A stretch of 37,604 nucleotides of DNA from Sphingomonas sp. (GCA_025356055.1 JANXUU010000078.1:1-37604); one strand, 5' to 3'; counted from the first letter of the stretch, positions 26,670 to 34,520 are shown. The notes: generated from the sequence alone by a model not told the origin. A program made the numbers and translations.

Positions 26670-27068
26670 TCAAACGAGCACGTTGGCTCCGCTCATGTAG
26701 ACATATGCTTCCTGAAACTTCCCGTCGCGAAAGCGCCAGAAATTGGTGTTGCTGAGCCGCGTCACCAACCCGTCGGCGGCGGTCAGTACAGCTTCGAAGC
26801 TGGCCGAGATGCGGCCGTTGGCCTCGTCGACGGTGCAGGTGAAATCGCGGTGGACGATTGTTTCAAACGCGCCGAAGAATTCCTCGAGCATCCGCCGGAT
26901 CGCGGGCTTGCCGGCGTGACGGGTGAAGCTGGTCTGGACGGTGAGCAGCGCCTCGTCGTGGAAGCAGGCGAGCGTTGCCACTAGGTCCTTCGCGTCGACG
27001 CTTCCGAAATAGGATTTCGTTGCAAACTCGATCAGCTCGGCGCGCGACAGCGTGGGCTCATATTGCAT
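26670..27068 (-). CDS. SnoaL/NTF2-like protein (second of a tandem pair)
   Basis: This 132-residue protein looks like a SnoaL/NTF2-like fold: an N-terminal helix (RAELIEFATKSYFGSVDAKD), FHDEALLTVQTSF, a helix with MLEEFFGAF and a four-stranded sheet ending in AYVYMSGANVLV. The fold serves small-molecule binding, isomerisation or hydration, but no catalytic residue can be named here. It resembles the upstream gene product, above all in the last strand (YVYMSGxN) and in the middle of the protein. The ATG shares a base with the upstream stop (TGATG), indicating translational coupling. A longer reading from 27380 is a shadow inside the neighbour. Confidence 0.78.
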   Translation of the reverse strand: MQYEPTLSRAELIEFATKSYFGSVDAKDLVATLACFHDEALLTVQTSFTRHAGKPAIRRMLEEFFGAFETIVHRDFTCTVDEANGRISASFEAVLTAADGLVTRLSNTNFWRFRDGKFQEAYVYMSGANVLV

Positions 27069-27499
27069 CACGCGTCTCCCGGCTGGAGGAGGTTGTCGCC
27101 GCTCATGTAGACGTAGACGCGGTAGAAGCGGTCGCCTTTCAGATAAAAGCGGTTGCAATTTTCGTAGCGCAGTTCGTCGCCGCCGTTGGGAGTTATCAGA
27201 ACGGTGAACTGGCTGTTGACCGAACTTGAATGCGGATCGGCAGTATGGACGAAATTGCCGTGCCAGATCGAAGAGAAGTCGGTGAACAGTTTCTCGAACA
27301 TTGCGCGGATGGCGGTGTCGCGGCCGGTGTGTACCGTGTTCGAGGTCACTTCGGTGAGGAGGGCATCCTCGGTGAAGCAATCCAGCACGTCGCTCAGCCG
27401 CTTGTTGTCAACGCCGTGGAAATAGCGTTTCGTCACGATGTCGATATAGAAGGGATAGGGCAGCGCCTGCTGTACGGCGCCCGCTTCGCTCCAGCTCAT
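27068..27499 (-). CDS. SnoaL/NTF2-like protein (first of a tandem pair)
   Basis: This 143-residue SnoaL-like protein has PFYIDIVTKRYFHGVDNKRLSDVLDCFTEDALLTE near the start and a sheet that ends RVYVYMSGDNLL. The layout matches the next gene, so the two look like paralogues and could form a heterodimer. The ATG overlaps the racemase-like stop as ATGA. Function is inferred only from context: an enzyme or binding protein of the catabolic cluster, for example an isomerase or dehydratase of an intermediate. Confidence 0.78.
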   Translation of the reverse strand: MSWSEAGAVQQALPYPFYIDIVTKRYFHGVDNKRLSDVLDCFTEDALLTEVTSNTVHTGRDTAIRAMFEKLFTDFSSIWHGNFVHTADPHSSSVNSQFTVLITPNGGDELRYENCNRFYLKGDRFYRVYVYMSGDNLLQPGDA

Positions 27500-28248
27500 G
27501 CCCAGCCCTTTCGAATATCGCCGTCCTTGGCCACTTCAGGAGCTGGAAACGCAATCTTGCTGTGCGTCAGCCCGCAGGTGAGCAGCAGCTCGAGTTGCTT
27601 GTAGGCGACCTGGCCCGGGTTGATGACCGGCACCGGTAAGACGCTCGCTAGATAGGCGGCGGACTGGTGCATGGTGGTCGAACCGAGCACGATGACGTCG
27701 GCGCCATCCTCCTCGATCGCCGCCTTGGCCTCTTCGCGCAGCTTCTCGAAGATCACCTCTTCCTTGCCGGCGAGCAAATCGGTGACATCGGGGCGGGTGT
27801 CGATCGACCGGAGCGAGGCGACGCGGTCCCACCAGCCATATTCGGTAAGAGTCTTCTCGTAGAGCGGGAACCATTCGTCCCACATGGTGAGGATGGTAAA
27901 GCGCTTGCCAAGCATCATCGCGGTAGCGAACGCGGCCTCGCCCGGGCCAACCACCGGGATCGATAGACGAGAGCGGAGCGCGCGGGGGCCGCTGTCGCTG
28001 ACCGTGTCGATGAGGACGCCGGCGTAGCCTTCTTCCTCGGCGGTGATTCCGGCCTGGAATACGGTCCAGTCCATCAGCAGCATGTCGTGATAGCTGTCGC
28101 CAAGAGCGGCGCCCCATTTGACCGCGGCGAATTCGGGCTTGAATCCTGGCGCTACGAACTCGGCAGGAAGCTGAAGCGCGCGATTGGCAACGCCCGCGTC
28201 ATCCATCGGAATCGGTACGATGACCTTGATGCGCCGCTCGGCAGCCAT
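27496..28248 (-). CDS. Asp/Glu/hydantoin racemase-superfamily protein lacking both catalytic cysteines
   Basis: This 250-residue protein has the two-fold alpha/beta architecture of hydantoin and Asp/Glu racemases. The anchors are KVIVPIPMDD at the start, IPVVGPGEAAF in the middle and ADVIVLGSTTM, then PVPVINPGQVAYKQLELLL. In racemases the two halves each carry a catalytic cysteine, after GYxxVxIAC and VLGC respectively. Here the aligned positions appear to be Thr82 (in VLIDTVSDSG) and Ser190 (in VLGSTTM); the only cysteine is Cys225. A normal two-base racemase mechanism is therefore unlikely, and it may be a lyase, hydrolase or binding protein. The start ATG 28248 has AGGAAG upstream; a longer frame to 28287 runs into the promoter. 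It is first of a four-gene operon. Confidence 0.8.
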   Translation of the reverse strand: MAAERRIKVIVPIPMDDAGVANRALQLPAEFVAPGFKPEFAAVKWGAALGDSYHDMLLMDWTVFQAGITAEEEGYAGVLIDTVSDSGPRALRSRLSIPVVGPGEAAFATAMMLGKRFTILTMWDEWFPLYEKTLTEYGWWDRVASLRSIDTRPDVTDLLAGKEEVIFEKLREEAKAAIEEDGADVIVLGSTTMHQSAAYLASVLPVPVINPGQVAYKQLELLLTCGLTHSKIAFPAPEVAKDGDIRKGWA

Positions 28249-28271
28249 GCTCGACTTCCTTTCGTTCAATC

Positions 28272-28300
28272 CCGATATTGTATACAAAACTGGGAGTCAA
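28272..28300 (-). promoter_or_regulatory. Promoter of the racemase-SnoaL-receptor operon with TTGTATACAA operator in its spacer
   Basis: On the minus strand TTGACT (28300-28295) and TATCGG (28277-28272) are 17 bases apart. The perfect 10-base palindrome TTGTATACAA occupies 28278-28287 inside the spacer, adjoining the -10. Such palindromes are typical sites of GntR/FCD regulators, and the GntR gene starts 43 bases away on the other strand. Binding here should block RNA polymerase. The predicted transcript would start near 28265, with a 16-base leader holding AGGAAG. Confidence 0.7.
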
Positions 28301-28330
28301 GCAGTTGCGTCGCTGCGGGAACCCGGCTAA

Positions 28331-28999
28331 ATGCATGTCATGTCGCGCGCATCCGACCGGGCCTATGCCGAAATCAGGGGCCTGATCCTGTCGGGCGATG
28401 CGCCGCCGGGCGCGCAGCTGAAGGAAGAGCAGCTTGCGGATATCTGCGGGGTCTCACGAACTCCCGTGCGCGATGCGCTGCGCCGGCTTGAGGCCGAGCT
28501 ATTTGTCGTCAGATCCGATTCGCAGCGCGCCTTCGTCGCTCAGTGGAGCAGCGAGGATCTGTCCGAAATGTTCACCTTGCGCGGGATGCTCGAGGGTCAC
28601 GCGGCGGCACGGGCGGCGCGACGGTTCACGGCGGAGGGGCTGAGCGCGCTCAGGGCCTGCAACGCGCGGATCGAGCAGGCGGTTGTCAGCAGTGAGCAGG
28701 ACATCGCCGACTTCCTTGAGCATAATCGCGAGTTCCACCGGCTGATCGTCGAGGCGGCGCAGTCCAAATATCTTGAGTCGAGCCTGGCAATGCTGGTCGA
28801 GCAACCCATCGTCCGCCGCACCGCGATGCACTATGGCCCTGCCCAGATGGTGCAGTCGGTGCGCGAGCATCAGGAGTTGATCCAGGCCTTTGCGGAGCGC
28901 GACCCGGACTGGGCGCGGGCAGTGATGACAGCGCACATCCGCCGTGCCTTTCACGCCTTCGCCAAGACCGCAAAGCGGGTCAGTGACGAAGTGAGTTGA
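28331..28999 (+). CDS. GntR-family (FCD/FadR-type) transcriptional regulator
   Basis: This 222-residue regulator has an N-terminal winged helix (about residues 5-75; SDRAYAEIRGLILSG, LADICGVSRTPVRDALRRLE) and a C-terminal all-helical FCD domain. The FCD metal-site histidines are seen in EFHRLI, REHQELI and TAHIRRAF. These regulators are commonly repressors released by a carboxylic-acid-type ligand. The start is ATG 28331 or ATG 28340. Two copies of the palindrome TTGTATACAA, in front of the two arms of the cluster, are its likely operators, so it probably controls itself and both operons. Its end overlaps the convergent isochorismatase-like gene by 20 bases. Confidence 0.92.
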   Translation: MHVMSRASDRAYAEIRGLILSGDAPPGAQLKEEQLADICGVSRTPVRDALRRLEAELFVVRSDSQRAFVAQWSSEDLSEMFTLRGMLEGHAAARAARRFTAEGLSALRACNARIEQAVVSSEQDIADFLEHNREFHRLIVEAAQSKYLESSLAMLVEQPIVRRTAMHYGPAQMVQSVREHQELIQAFAERDPDWARAVMTAHIRRAFHAFAKTAKRVSDEVS

Positions 29000-29615
29000 G
29001 GTAGGCGATCATCGCGTCGCATTCGACCACTTCGGCATATTTGGCCTGAAGGTCGAACAAATTGCCCTCGTGCACCGCCGGGTCACGATCGGCCGAGGCG
29101 TCGCGGACGACGAACGGCGCGAAACCCTCGCACAGCGCATCGAGCGCAGTTGCGCGGACGCAGCCAGATGTAGTCAGCCCGGCGACAAGGATAGTGTCGA
29201 TTTCGCGGGCTCGCAACGTATCGCCAAGGCCGGTCCCGAAAAAGGCGCTGGGGTATTGCTTGGTGACGACGAGGTCATCCGCCGCGGGTGAGAGTTCAGC
29301 CGTAAAATCACCAAACGGATTGCCGCGATCGAACGCTTTCAGCGCGGGCGCCTTGCGGTAGAAATGGCCGCCGTCGCGGTGCGGGTCGCCGGCGACATAT
29401 TCGACCCGGGTAAAGACCACCGGCGCCGACACGCTGCGCGCCGCCGCGGCGAGCCGCATAGCCTTGTCGCGAGCCATCTCCGGTCGAGCATAGAGACCGC
29501 AGGCCGGATCGAAATAGGCACGCGCAAAATCGACCAGGATTAGCGCCGGATGTGCACCTGGCGAGAGGCGACCGTTGAAACCGGCATGCGCATAATCATC
29601 GTTGATATCCGTCAT
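28980..29615 (-). CDS. Isochorismatase-family cysteine amidohydrolase (N-carbamoylsarcosine amidase-like)
   Basis: This 211-residue cysteine hydrolase belongs to the isochorismatase superfamily. The Asp-Lys-Cys triad is intact: Asp29 in ILVDFARAYF, Lys119 in VTKQYPS and Cys152 in GLTTSGCVRATALDA. The TTSGCVRAT loop resembles N-carbamoylsarcosine and maleamate amidases more than isochorismatases, so cleavage of a carbamoyl or amide group of a pathway intermediate is likely. It is read toward the GntR gene, overlapping it by 20 bases, and is divergent from the lyase operon with 61 bases between start codons; that gap holds the second TTGTATACAA palindrome. The precise substrate is unknown. Confidence 0.85.
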   Translation of the reverse strand: MTDINDDYAHAGFNGRLSPGAHPALILVDFARAYFDPACGLYARPEMARDKAMRLAAAARSVSAPVVFTRVEYVAGDPHRDGGHFYRKAPALKAFDRGNPFGDFTAELSPAADDLVVTKQYPSAFFGTGLGDTLRAREIDTILVAGLTTSGCVRATALDALCEGFAPFVVRDASADRDPAVHEGNLFDLQAKYAEVVECDAMIAYLNSLRH

Positions 29616-29660
29616 TCGCCTGATCTTTCCTTATATGGCGGCTATACAATCCCCGACGAC

Positions 29661-29674
29661 GTTTGTATACAAAC
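29661..29674. promoter_or_regulatory. 14-base palindromic operator before the lyase-hyuAB operon
   Basis: GTTTGTATACAAAC is a perfect palindrome. Its core TTGTATACAA is identical to the site at 28278-28287. It ends two bases before the lyase ATG. A weaker copy, CTATACAA at 29642-29649, lies about 23 bases away centre to centre, near two helical turns. Predicted GntR site; it could control both divergent transcripts. Confidence 0.7.
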
Positions 29675-29676
29675 CT

Positions 29677-30609
29677 ATGGACTCAATCGATTTGATAGAG
29701 GTCTCTCCTCGCGACGGGCTGCAGAATGAGTCCCGCGCCGTGTCGACCGCCGACAAGCTGTTGCTGATCGAGCGGCTGGTGGCGATCGGGGCCAGGCGCA
29801 TCGAAGTGACGAGCTTCATCAATTCGCGCCGTGTGCCGCAGATGGCCGATGCCGACGCGGTCGCCGCAGCGCTGCCCGATGCGCCCGGAGTCAGTTTTAT
29901 CGGCCTATGCCTCAATGAACGGGGCGTCGAACGCGCCATCGCGAGCTCACAGGGCGCGCGCGGGATTGACGAGGTCGGCTGCGTCATGGTCGCGACTGAC
30001 GCGTTCGGGATCGCCAACCAGGGTCAGACCGTGCCTCAGGGACTTATCGCCAACCGCGCGATGATCGCCGCCGCCAATGCCGCCGGCCGCGATGCGCAAG
30101 TGACCATTGCGGGCAGCTTCGGTTGTCCATTCGAAGGGCCGGTCGATCCCGACCGCGTGCTTGGCATTGCCGAGGAACTGGCGGCGTTCGGCGCTCGCGA
30201 GATCGGATTTGCCGACACCATCGGTGTTGCCGTGCCGCGTCAGGTTGGCGCACTGATCGAACAGGCGCGGCGGCGGCTGGGCAACGAGTTTCCGATCCGC
30301 GTCCACCTCCACGACACGCGCGGGATGGCACCGGCCAATGCCTGGGCGGCTTACGAAGCGGGCTGCCGGATCTTCGACAGTGCGCTGGGCGGGCTGGGCG
30401 GCTGTCCGTTCGCGCCCGGCGCGGCGGGCAATCTCGCGACCGAGGAATTGGTCTATATGTTCGAGCGCGCCGGAATCGCGACGGGAATTGCCCTTGAGGA
30501 CGCGCTCGCCGCCAATCGCTGGCTGGCCGCGGTAATGGGCAAGGCATTGCCGAGCCGGGTCGGTCGCGCCGGGAATTTCACGACACAAAAACAGCGGGAG
30601 AGCGCATGA
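29677..30609 (+). CDS. HMG-CoA lyase-like enzyme (HMGL family)
   Basis: This 310-residue TIM-barrel lyase of the HMGL family cleaves 3-hydroxy-3-methylglutaryl-CoA or related 3-hydroxyacyl-CoAs by retro-aldol reaction. The catalytic set of HMG-CoA lyase is present: Arg12-Asp13 (SPRDGLQNE), Glu43 (RIEVTSF), metal ligands His200 and His202 (VHLHDTRG) and the active-site Cys233 in GLGGCPFAPGAAGN. The length is typical. In HMGCL a TPN-type loop follows strand 3; here it reads CLNERG, so the substrate may differ. ATG 29677 fits the family N-terminus; an ATG at 29635 would place the operator inside the coding region. No Shine-Dalgarno site precedes it. The stop overlaps the hyuA start. Confidence 0.9.
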   Translation: MDSIDLIEVSPRDGLQNESRAVSTADKLLLIERLVAIGARRIEVTSFINSRRVPQMADADAVAAALPDAPGVSFIGLCLNERGVERAIASSQGARGIDEVGCVMVATDAFGIANQGQTVPQGLIANRAMIAAANAAGRDAQVTIAGSFGCPFEGPVDPDRVLGIAEELAAFGAREIGFADTIGVAVPRQVGALIEQARRRLGNEFPIRVHLHDTRGMAPANAWAAYEAGCRIFDSALGGLGGCPFAPGAAGNLATEELVYMFERAGIATGIALEDALAANRWLAAVMGKALPSRVGRAGNFTTQKQRESA

Positions 30610-32648
30610 GCTATCGTCTTGGAGTCGATGTCGGGGGGACGTTCACCGACCTTCTGGTGATCGACGACGCCACCGGCCGCACCTGGCGCGACAAGGTGCC
30701 ATCGACGCCGCATGATCCATCCGAGGCGGTCATCACCGGCGCGAAGGCGGTATGCGCGGCGGCGGGGATCGGGCCGGGCGAATTGTCGCTGTTCCTCCAC
30801 GGTACGACGGTCGCGACCAATGCCGTGCTCGAGCACAAGATTGCGCGGGTCGGGCTGATCGTGACCGAGGGCTATCGCCATATATTGCAGATCGCGCGCA
30901 GCCTGGTACCGGGCGGACTCGCGGCGTGGATTATCTGGCCCAAGCCCGAACCGATGGCGCCGCTGGAGGCGACGATCGAGGCACCGGGCCGGATCGGGGC
31001 GGACGGCGAAATCGTGCGTGAGCTCGACGAGGTCGCGCTGCGGGTGAATATCCGCCGACTGGCCGAGGAGAAGGTCGAGGCGGTCACCGTCTGCCTGATC
31101 AATTCGTATCTCAACCCGGTCCACGAGCGGCGCGTGGCGGAGATTGTCGCCGAGGAACTGCCCGGCGTCCCGGTCAGCATTTCGGCGGACATCCTGCCCG
31201 AGATGCAGGAATATGAGCGCGCACTGACGACCGTCGCCAACAGCGCGGTGCGGCCGACGGTGTCGCGCTATGTCGGCAACCTGATGCGCGACTTGGCCGA
31301 GTGGGGGAGCGAGGCGAAACTGTCGCTGCTGCGTTCGGACGGCGGGCTGATGTCGGCCGAGAAGAGCCGCACGGCGCCGGTCAATCTGCTGATGTCGGGG
31401 CCAGCAGGCGGGGTCGCGGGCGCGGTGTGGATTGCGGGCAATTCGGGGCACGCCAATGTGCTTACCCTCGACATGGGCGGCACTTCGACCGACGTTGCGC
31501 TGATCGAGGATTTCCGGCCGCGACTGCGGCGCGAGACGAGCGTCGGGCATCTGACGGTGCGCGCTTCGTCGCTCGACGTGAAGACGGTCGGCGCGGGCGG
31601 CGGATCGATCGCCAGCGTGCCCGAACTGACCAAGGCGCTGCGCGTCGGGCCGCAGTCGGCGGGCGCGGTGCCGGGGCCGGCCGCTTATGGGCGCGGCGGC
31701 GAATTGCCGACCGTGACCGATGCCAATGTGGTGCTCGGTTTCCTTCCGGAGAATTTGCTCGGCGGAAGTTTCAAGCTCGACCGCGAGGCGTCCAAGCGCG
31801 CGGTCCAGACGGTGGCCGATGCGCTCGGCCTGTCGCTGATGGAAGCCGCGGCGGGGATCGTTGCGATCGTCAACGAAACGATGTTCGGTGCGCTGCGGCT
31901 GGTGTCGGTCCAGCAGGGCTATGACCCGCGCGATTTCGCGCTGATGGCGTTTGGCGGGGCGGGTCCGCTGCACGGCAATGCGATGGGCGTGCTGATGGGC
32001 AGCTGGCCGGTGATCATCCCGCCCTCTCCCGGCGTGCTGTGTGCCTACGGCGATGCGACGACGCGATTGAGGGTCGATGCGCAGCGCAGCTTCAATCGCC
32101 TCGTCACTCACACCGATGACGCCGAAGTGCGCGGAGTGATCGCCGAGGTCAGCGAGCAGGTCGCCGCCGAACTCGAGGCCGAGGGGGTCGCGCGCGACGA
32201 CCAGGAATTGATGGTCGAGATCGACATCCGCTATGCGGGGCAAGCCTTCGAAGTGCCGCTGTCGGTGCCGCTCGGGACGAGCATCGCCGGGCTGGTCGAG
32301 CGGTTCGACACCGAGCACAAAAGATTGTTCACCTTCAATCTTCCGGTGCCGCAAGAGCTGGTCAACATCCGCGTCGTCGCACTGGGCACCAAGGCCAATG
32401 TCAGCGCGCAGGCGATCGCGCGCGGCGACGGCGATCCGGCGGCGGCGCGACTTTACGATCAGGAGGTGTGGATGGACGGGCGGACGCAGTCGGCGACCAT
32501 CTATGACCGCTCGAAACTGCGCGCCGGGGACAAGGTGCGCGGACCGGCGGTGGTAACCGAGATGGATGCCACGACACTGATCCTGTCGGGTCACATCGCC
32601 GAGGTCGACACGACCGGCAACATCCTGATCAACCCGGAGGCCCGCTAG
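30606..32648 (+). CDS. hyuA: HyuA subunit of a hydantoinase/oxoprolinase/carboxylase (ATP-binding)
   Basis: This 680-residue protein is the ATP-dependent A subunit of the family of N-methylhydantoinase, 5-oxoprolinase, acetone and acetophenone carboxylase. It activates a carbonyl or carboxyl group by phosphorylation for the partner HyuB. The actin-like ATP site is seen as DVGGTFTD at 8-15, HGTTVATNAVLE, the SGPAGGV and DMGGTSTDVAL region, and GAGGGSI. The length is normal. The start overlaps the lyase stop as ATGA and the stop directly abuts the HyuB ATG, so expression is tightly coupled. The specific reaction, hydrolysis of an imide or lactam or carboxylation of a ketone, cannot be decided from sequence. 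Confidence 0.92.
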   Translation: MSYRLGVDVGGTFTDLLVIDDATGRTWRDKVPSTPHDPSEAVITGAKAVCAAAGIGPGELSLFLHGTTVATNAVLEHKIARVGLIVTEGYRHILQIARSLVPGGLAAWIIWPKPEPMAPLEATIEAPGRIGADGEIVRELDEVALRVNIRRLAEEKVEAVTVCLINSYLNPVHERRVAEIVAEELPGVPVSISADILPEMQEYERALTTVANSAVRPTVSRYVGNLMRDLAEWGSEAKLSLLRSDGGLMSAEKSRTAPVNLLMSGPAGGVAGAVWIAGNSGHANVLTLDMGGTSTDVALIEDFRPRLRRETSVGHLTVRASSLDVKTVGAGGGSIASVPELTKALRVGPQSAGAVPGPAAYGRGGELPTVTDANVVLGFLPENLLGGSFKLDREASKRAVQTVADALGLSLMEAAAGIVAIVNETMFGALRLVSVQQGYDPRDFALMAFGGAGPLHGNAMGVLMGSWPVIIPPSPGVLCAYGDATTRLRVDAQRSFNRLVTHTDDAEVRGVIAEVSEQVAAELEAEGVARDDQELMVEIDIRYAGQAFEVPLSVPLGTSIAGLVERFDTEHKRLFTFNLPVPQELVNIRVVALGTKANVSAQAIARGDGDPAAARLYDQEVWMDGRTQSATIYDRSKLRAGDKVRGPAVVTEMDATTLILSGHIAEVDTTGNILINPEAR

Positions 32649-34520
32649 ATGCCCGCTCAGATCATCCAGGCCAATTTGACTCCGTTCTCACCGGTCGAGA
32701 TCGACCCGGTCACGCTCGACATCATCGAAAATGCGCTGCGCAATGCGCGGATCGAGATGGACGCGACGCTGGTCCGTACCGCCATGTCGCCGGGTATCCG
32801 CGAGCAAGGCGATGCCTTCCCGCTGATCGCCGACCCCGACGGCAAGATGATCGTCGGCCAGTTCGGCAGCTTCATCGACGGATTTTTGCGCGGCTTCGAC
32901 GGGACGATCGAGGAGGGCGACATGATCCTCCTCAGCGATCCCTACAGCTGCGAGGGCGCGGTCAGCCATTCAAATGACTGGCTGGTGCTGTTGCCGGTCT
33001 ATCGCGAGGGACGGCTGGTGGCGTGGACTGCGATGTTCGGTCACCAGTCCGACATCGGCGGCAAGGTCGCCGGGTCGATGCCGATCGACGCGCGCTCGAT
33101 CTTCGAGGAGGGGGTGCGGATCCCGCCGGTCAAGATCTACGCCAAGGGCGAGTATAACGAGGATTTGATCAAGCTGGTGATGCACCAGACGCGCAAGCCC
33201 GACTGGTGCGCGGCCGATTTGAACGCGCTGATCGCGTCGTGCCGGGTGGCGGCGCGGCGGGTCGAGGAGATGTGTCGGCGGTTCGGCGATGACGTCTATG
33301 TCTCGGCGACCACTGCGCTGCTGGCGCGCAACCACCGCGCGATGAAGTCGCTGATTGAAAGCTCGGTCGGGATCGATAAGGTGACGTTCGAGGATTATAT
33401 CTGCGACGACGGGGTCGGCTACGGGCCGTACAAGATCAAGTGCACGATGTGGCGCGAGGGCGAGAAGGTCATCCTCGACTTCGCCGGGACCGACCCGCAG
33501 TCCGACGCGTCGATCAACTTCTACCTCAACGAGAACATGTTCAAAATGTTCTTCGGCATCTACATGATCATGGTTTTTGATCCGCAGATCATGTTCAACG
33601 ACGGTTTCTATGACCTGATCGACGTGCGGATTCCCGAAGGCTCGCTGCTGAAACCGCGCTATCCCGCGGCGCTGTCGGGACGGACCCATGCGCTCGGGCG
33701 GATCTTCGATATCTTGGGCGGATTGCTCGGCCAGCGGACGCCAGAGTTCCTGTGCGCGGCGGGCTTCTCGTCGTCGCCGCACCTGATGTATTCGGGGCGC
33801 GACGATCAGGGCGAGTGGTTCCAGCTGTTCCAGATCGGCTTCGGCGGGATCCCCGGCAAGCCGTTCGGCGACGGGCCCGACGGGCATTCGCTATGGCCCG
33901 GCTTCACCAACGTGCCGAACGAATTTCTCGAGCGCTATTTCCCGCTCAGAATCGAACGATACGAGGCGATTGCGGACTCGGGCGGAGCGGGGAAATTTCG
34001 CGGCGGCAACGGCATTTTGATGAGTTACCGCTTCCTTGCGGCGGGGACCGTGTCGATCCATGACGACCGCTGGTTCACTTACCCATGGGGGGTCAACGGT
34101 GGCCGCCCTGGAGCGCGGGCGCGGAAAATCCACGAAACCGCCGATGGCAAGCAGACGATCGTCGCCAACAAGCTCGACAGCTTGGCGGTGGAGGCTGGCG
34201 ACTTGCTCCACTTCATCACCTGGGGCGGCGGCGGATGGGGCGACCCGCTCGAGCGTGATCCGGCGCTGGTGGCAAAGGAAGTACGTCAGGGGCTGGTCAC
34301 TGCCGAAGGGGCAAAAGCCTATGGCGTCGTGATCGCCGCCAACGGATCGGTCGACGAGGCCGCAACCGTAAAACTGCGCGACGAGATGCGTGGGGCTGGC
34401 ACATCGGGCGAGCTGTTCGACCGTGGCGGAACGATCGACGAATTGCGCGCGCGATGCGAGGCCGAGACCGGACTTGCCCCACCTCGACCGCCAGTTTGGC
34501 ATCAGGCCGTAGCCGCCTGA
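32649..34520 (+). CDS. hyuB: HyuB subunit of a hydantoinase/oxoprolinase/carboxylase
   Basis: This 623-residue B subunit carries the reaction centre of the HyuAB enzyme. Conserved stretches are DPVTLDIIENALRNAR, SDPYSCEGAVSHSNDW, FGHQSDIGGKVAGSMP and DFAGTDPQS. In place of the common DPYxGGTHLPD the loop is longer by three residues, yet keeps HxxD (His107, Asp110), which bind a metal in structurally studied members; His122 and Asp125 (GHQSDIGG) are also kept. At 623 residues it is larger than most HyuB proteins (about 520-590), in part through a C-terminal extension after the WGGGGWGDPLERD signature. It starts immediately after the HyuA stop with GGAGG ahead, and ends in a TGATG overlap with the CoA-transferase. 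Confidence 0.92.
   Translation: MPAQIIQANLTPFSPVEIDPVTLDIIENALRNARIEMDATLVRTAMSPGIREQGDAFPLIADPDGKMIVGQFGSFIDGFLRGFDGTIEEGDMILLSDPYSCEGAVSHSNDWLVLLPVYREGRLVAWTAMFGHQSDIGGKVAGSMPIDARSIFEEGVRIPPVKIYAKGEYNEDLIKLVMHQTRKPDWCAADLNALIASCRVAARRVEEMCRRFGDDVYVSATTALLARNHRAMKSLIESSVGIDKVTFEDYICDDGVGYGPYKIKCTMWREGEKVILDFAGTDPQSDASINFYLNENMFKMFFGIYMIMVFDPQIMFNDGFYDLIDVRIPEGSLLKPRYPAALSGRTHALGRIFDILGGLLGQRTPEFLCAAGFSSSPHLMYSGRDDQGEWFQLFQIGFGGIPGKPFGDGPDGHSLWPGFTNVPNEFLERYFPLRIERYEAIADSGGAGKFRGGNGILMSYRFLAAGTVSIHDDRWFTYPWGVNGGRPGARARKIHETADGKQTIVANKLDSLAVEAGDLLHFITWGGGGWGDPLERDPALVAKEVRQGLVTAEGAKAYGVVIAANGSVDEAATVKLRDEMRGAGTSGELFDRGGTIDELRARCEAETGLAPPRPPVWHQAVAA

Noticed and set aside
30453-32594. 713-codon minus-strand frame opposite hyuA
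   Set aside because: Rich in Arg, His, Asp and Gln with no domain signatures; hyuA on the other strand has clear ATP-site motifs and coupled neighbours.
28980-34520. Creatinine/N-methylhydantoin degradation pathway
   Set aside because: HyuAB plus an N-carbamoylsarcosine-amidase-like protein fits formally, but the HMGL-like lyase, CoA-transferase, SnoaL pair and TonB receptor are not needed for that route, and no sarcosine enzyme is present.
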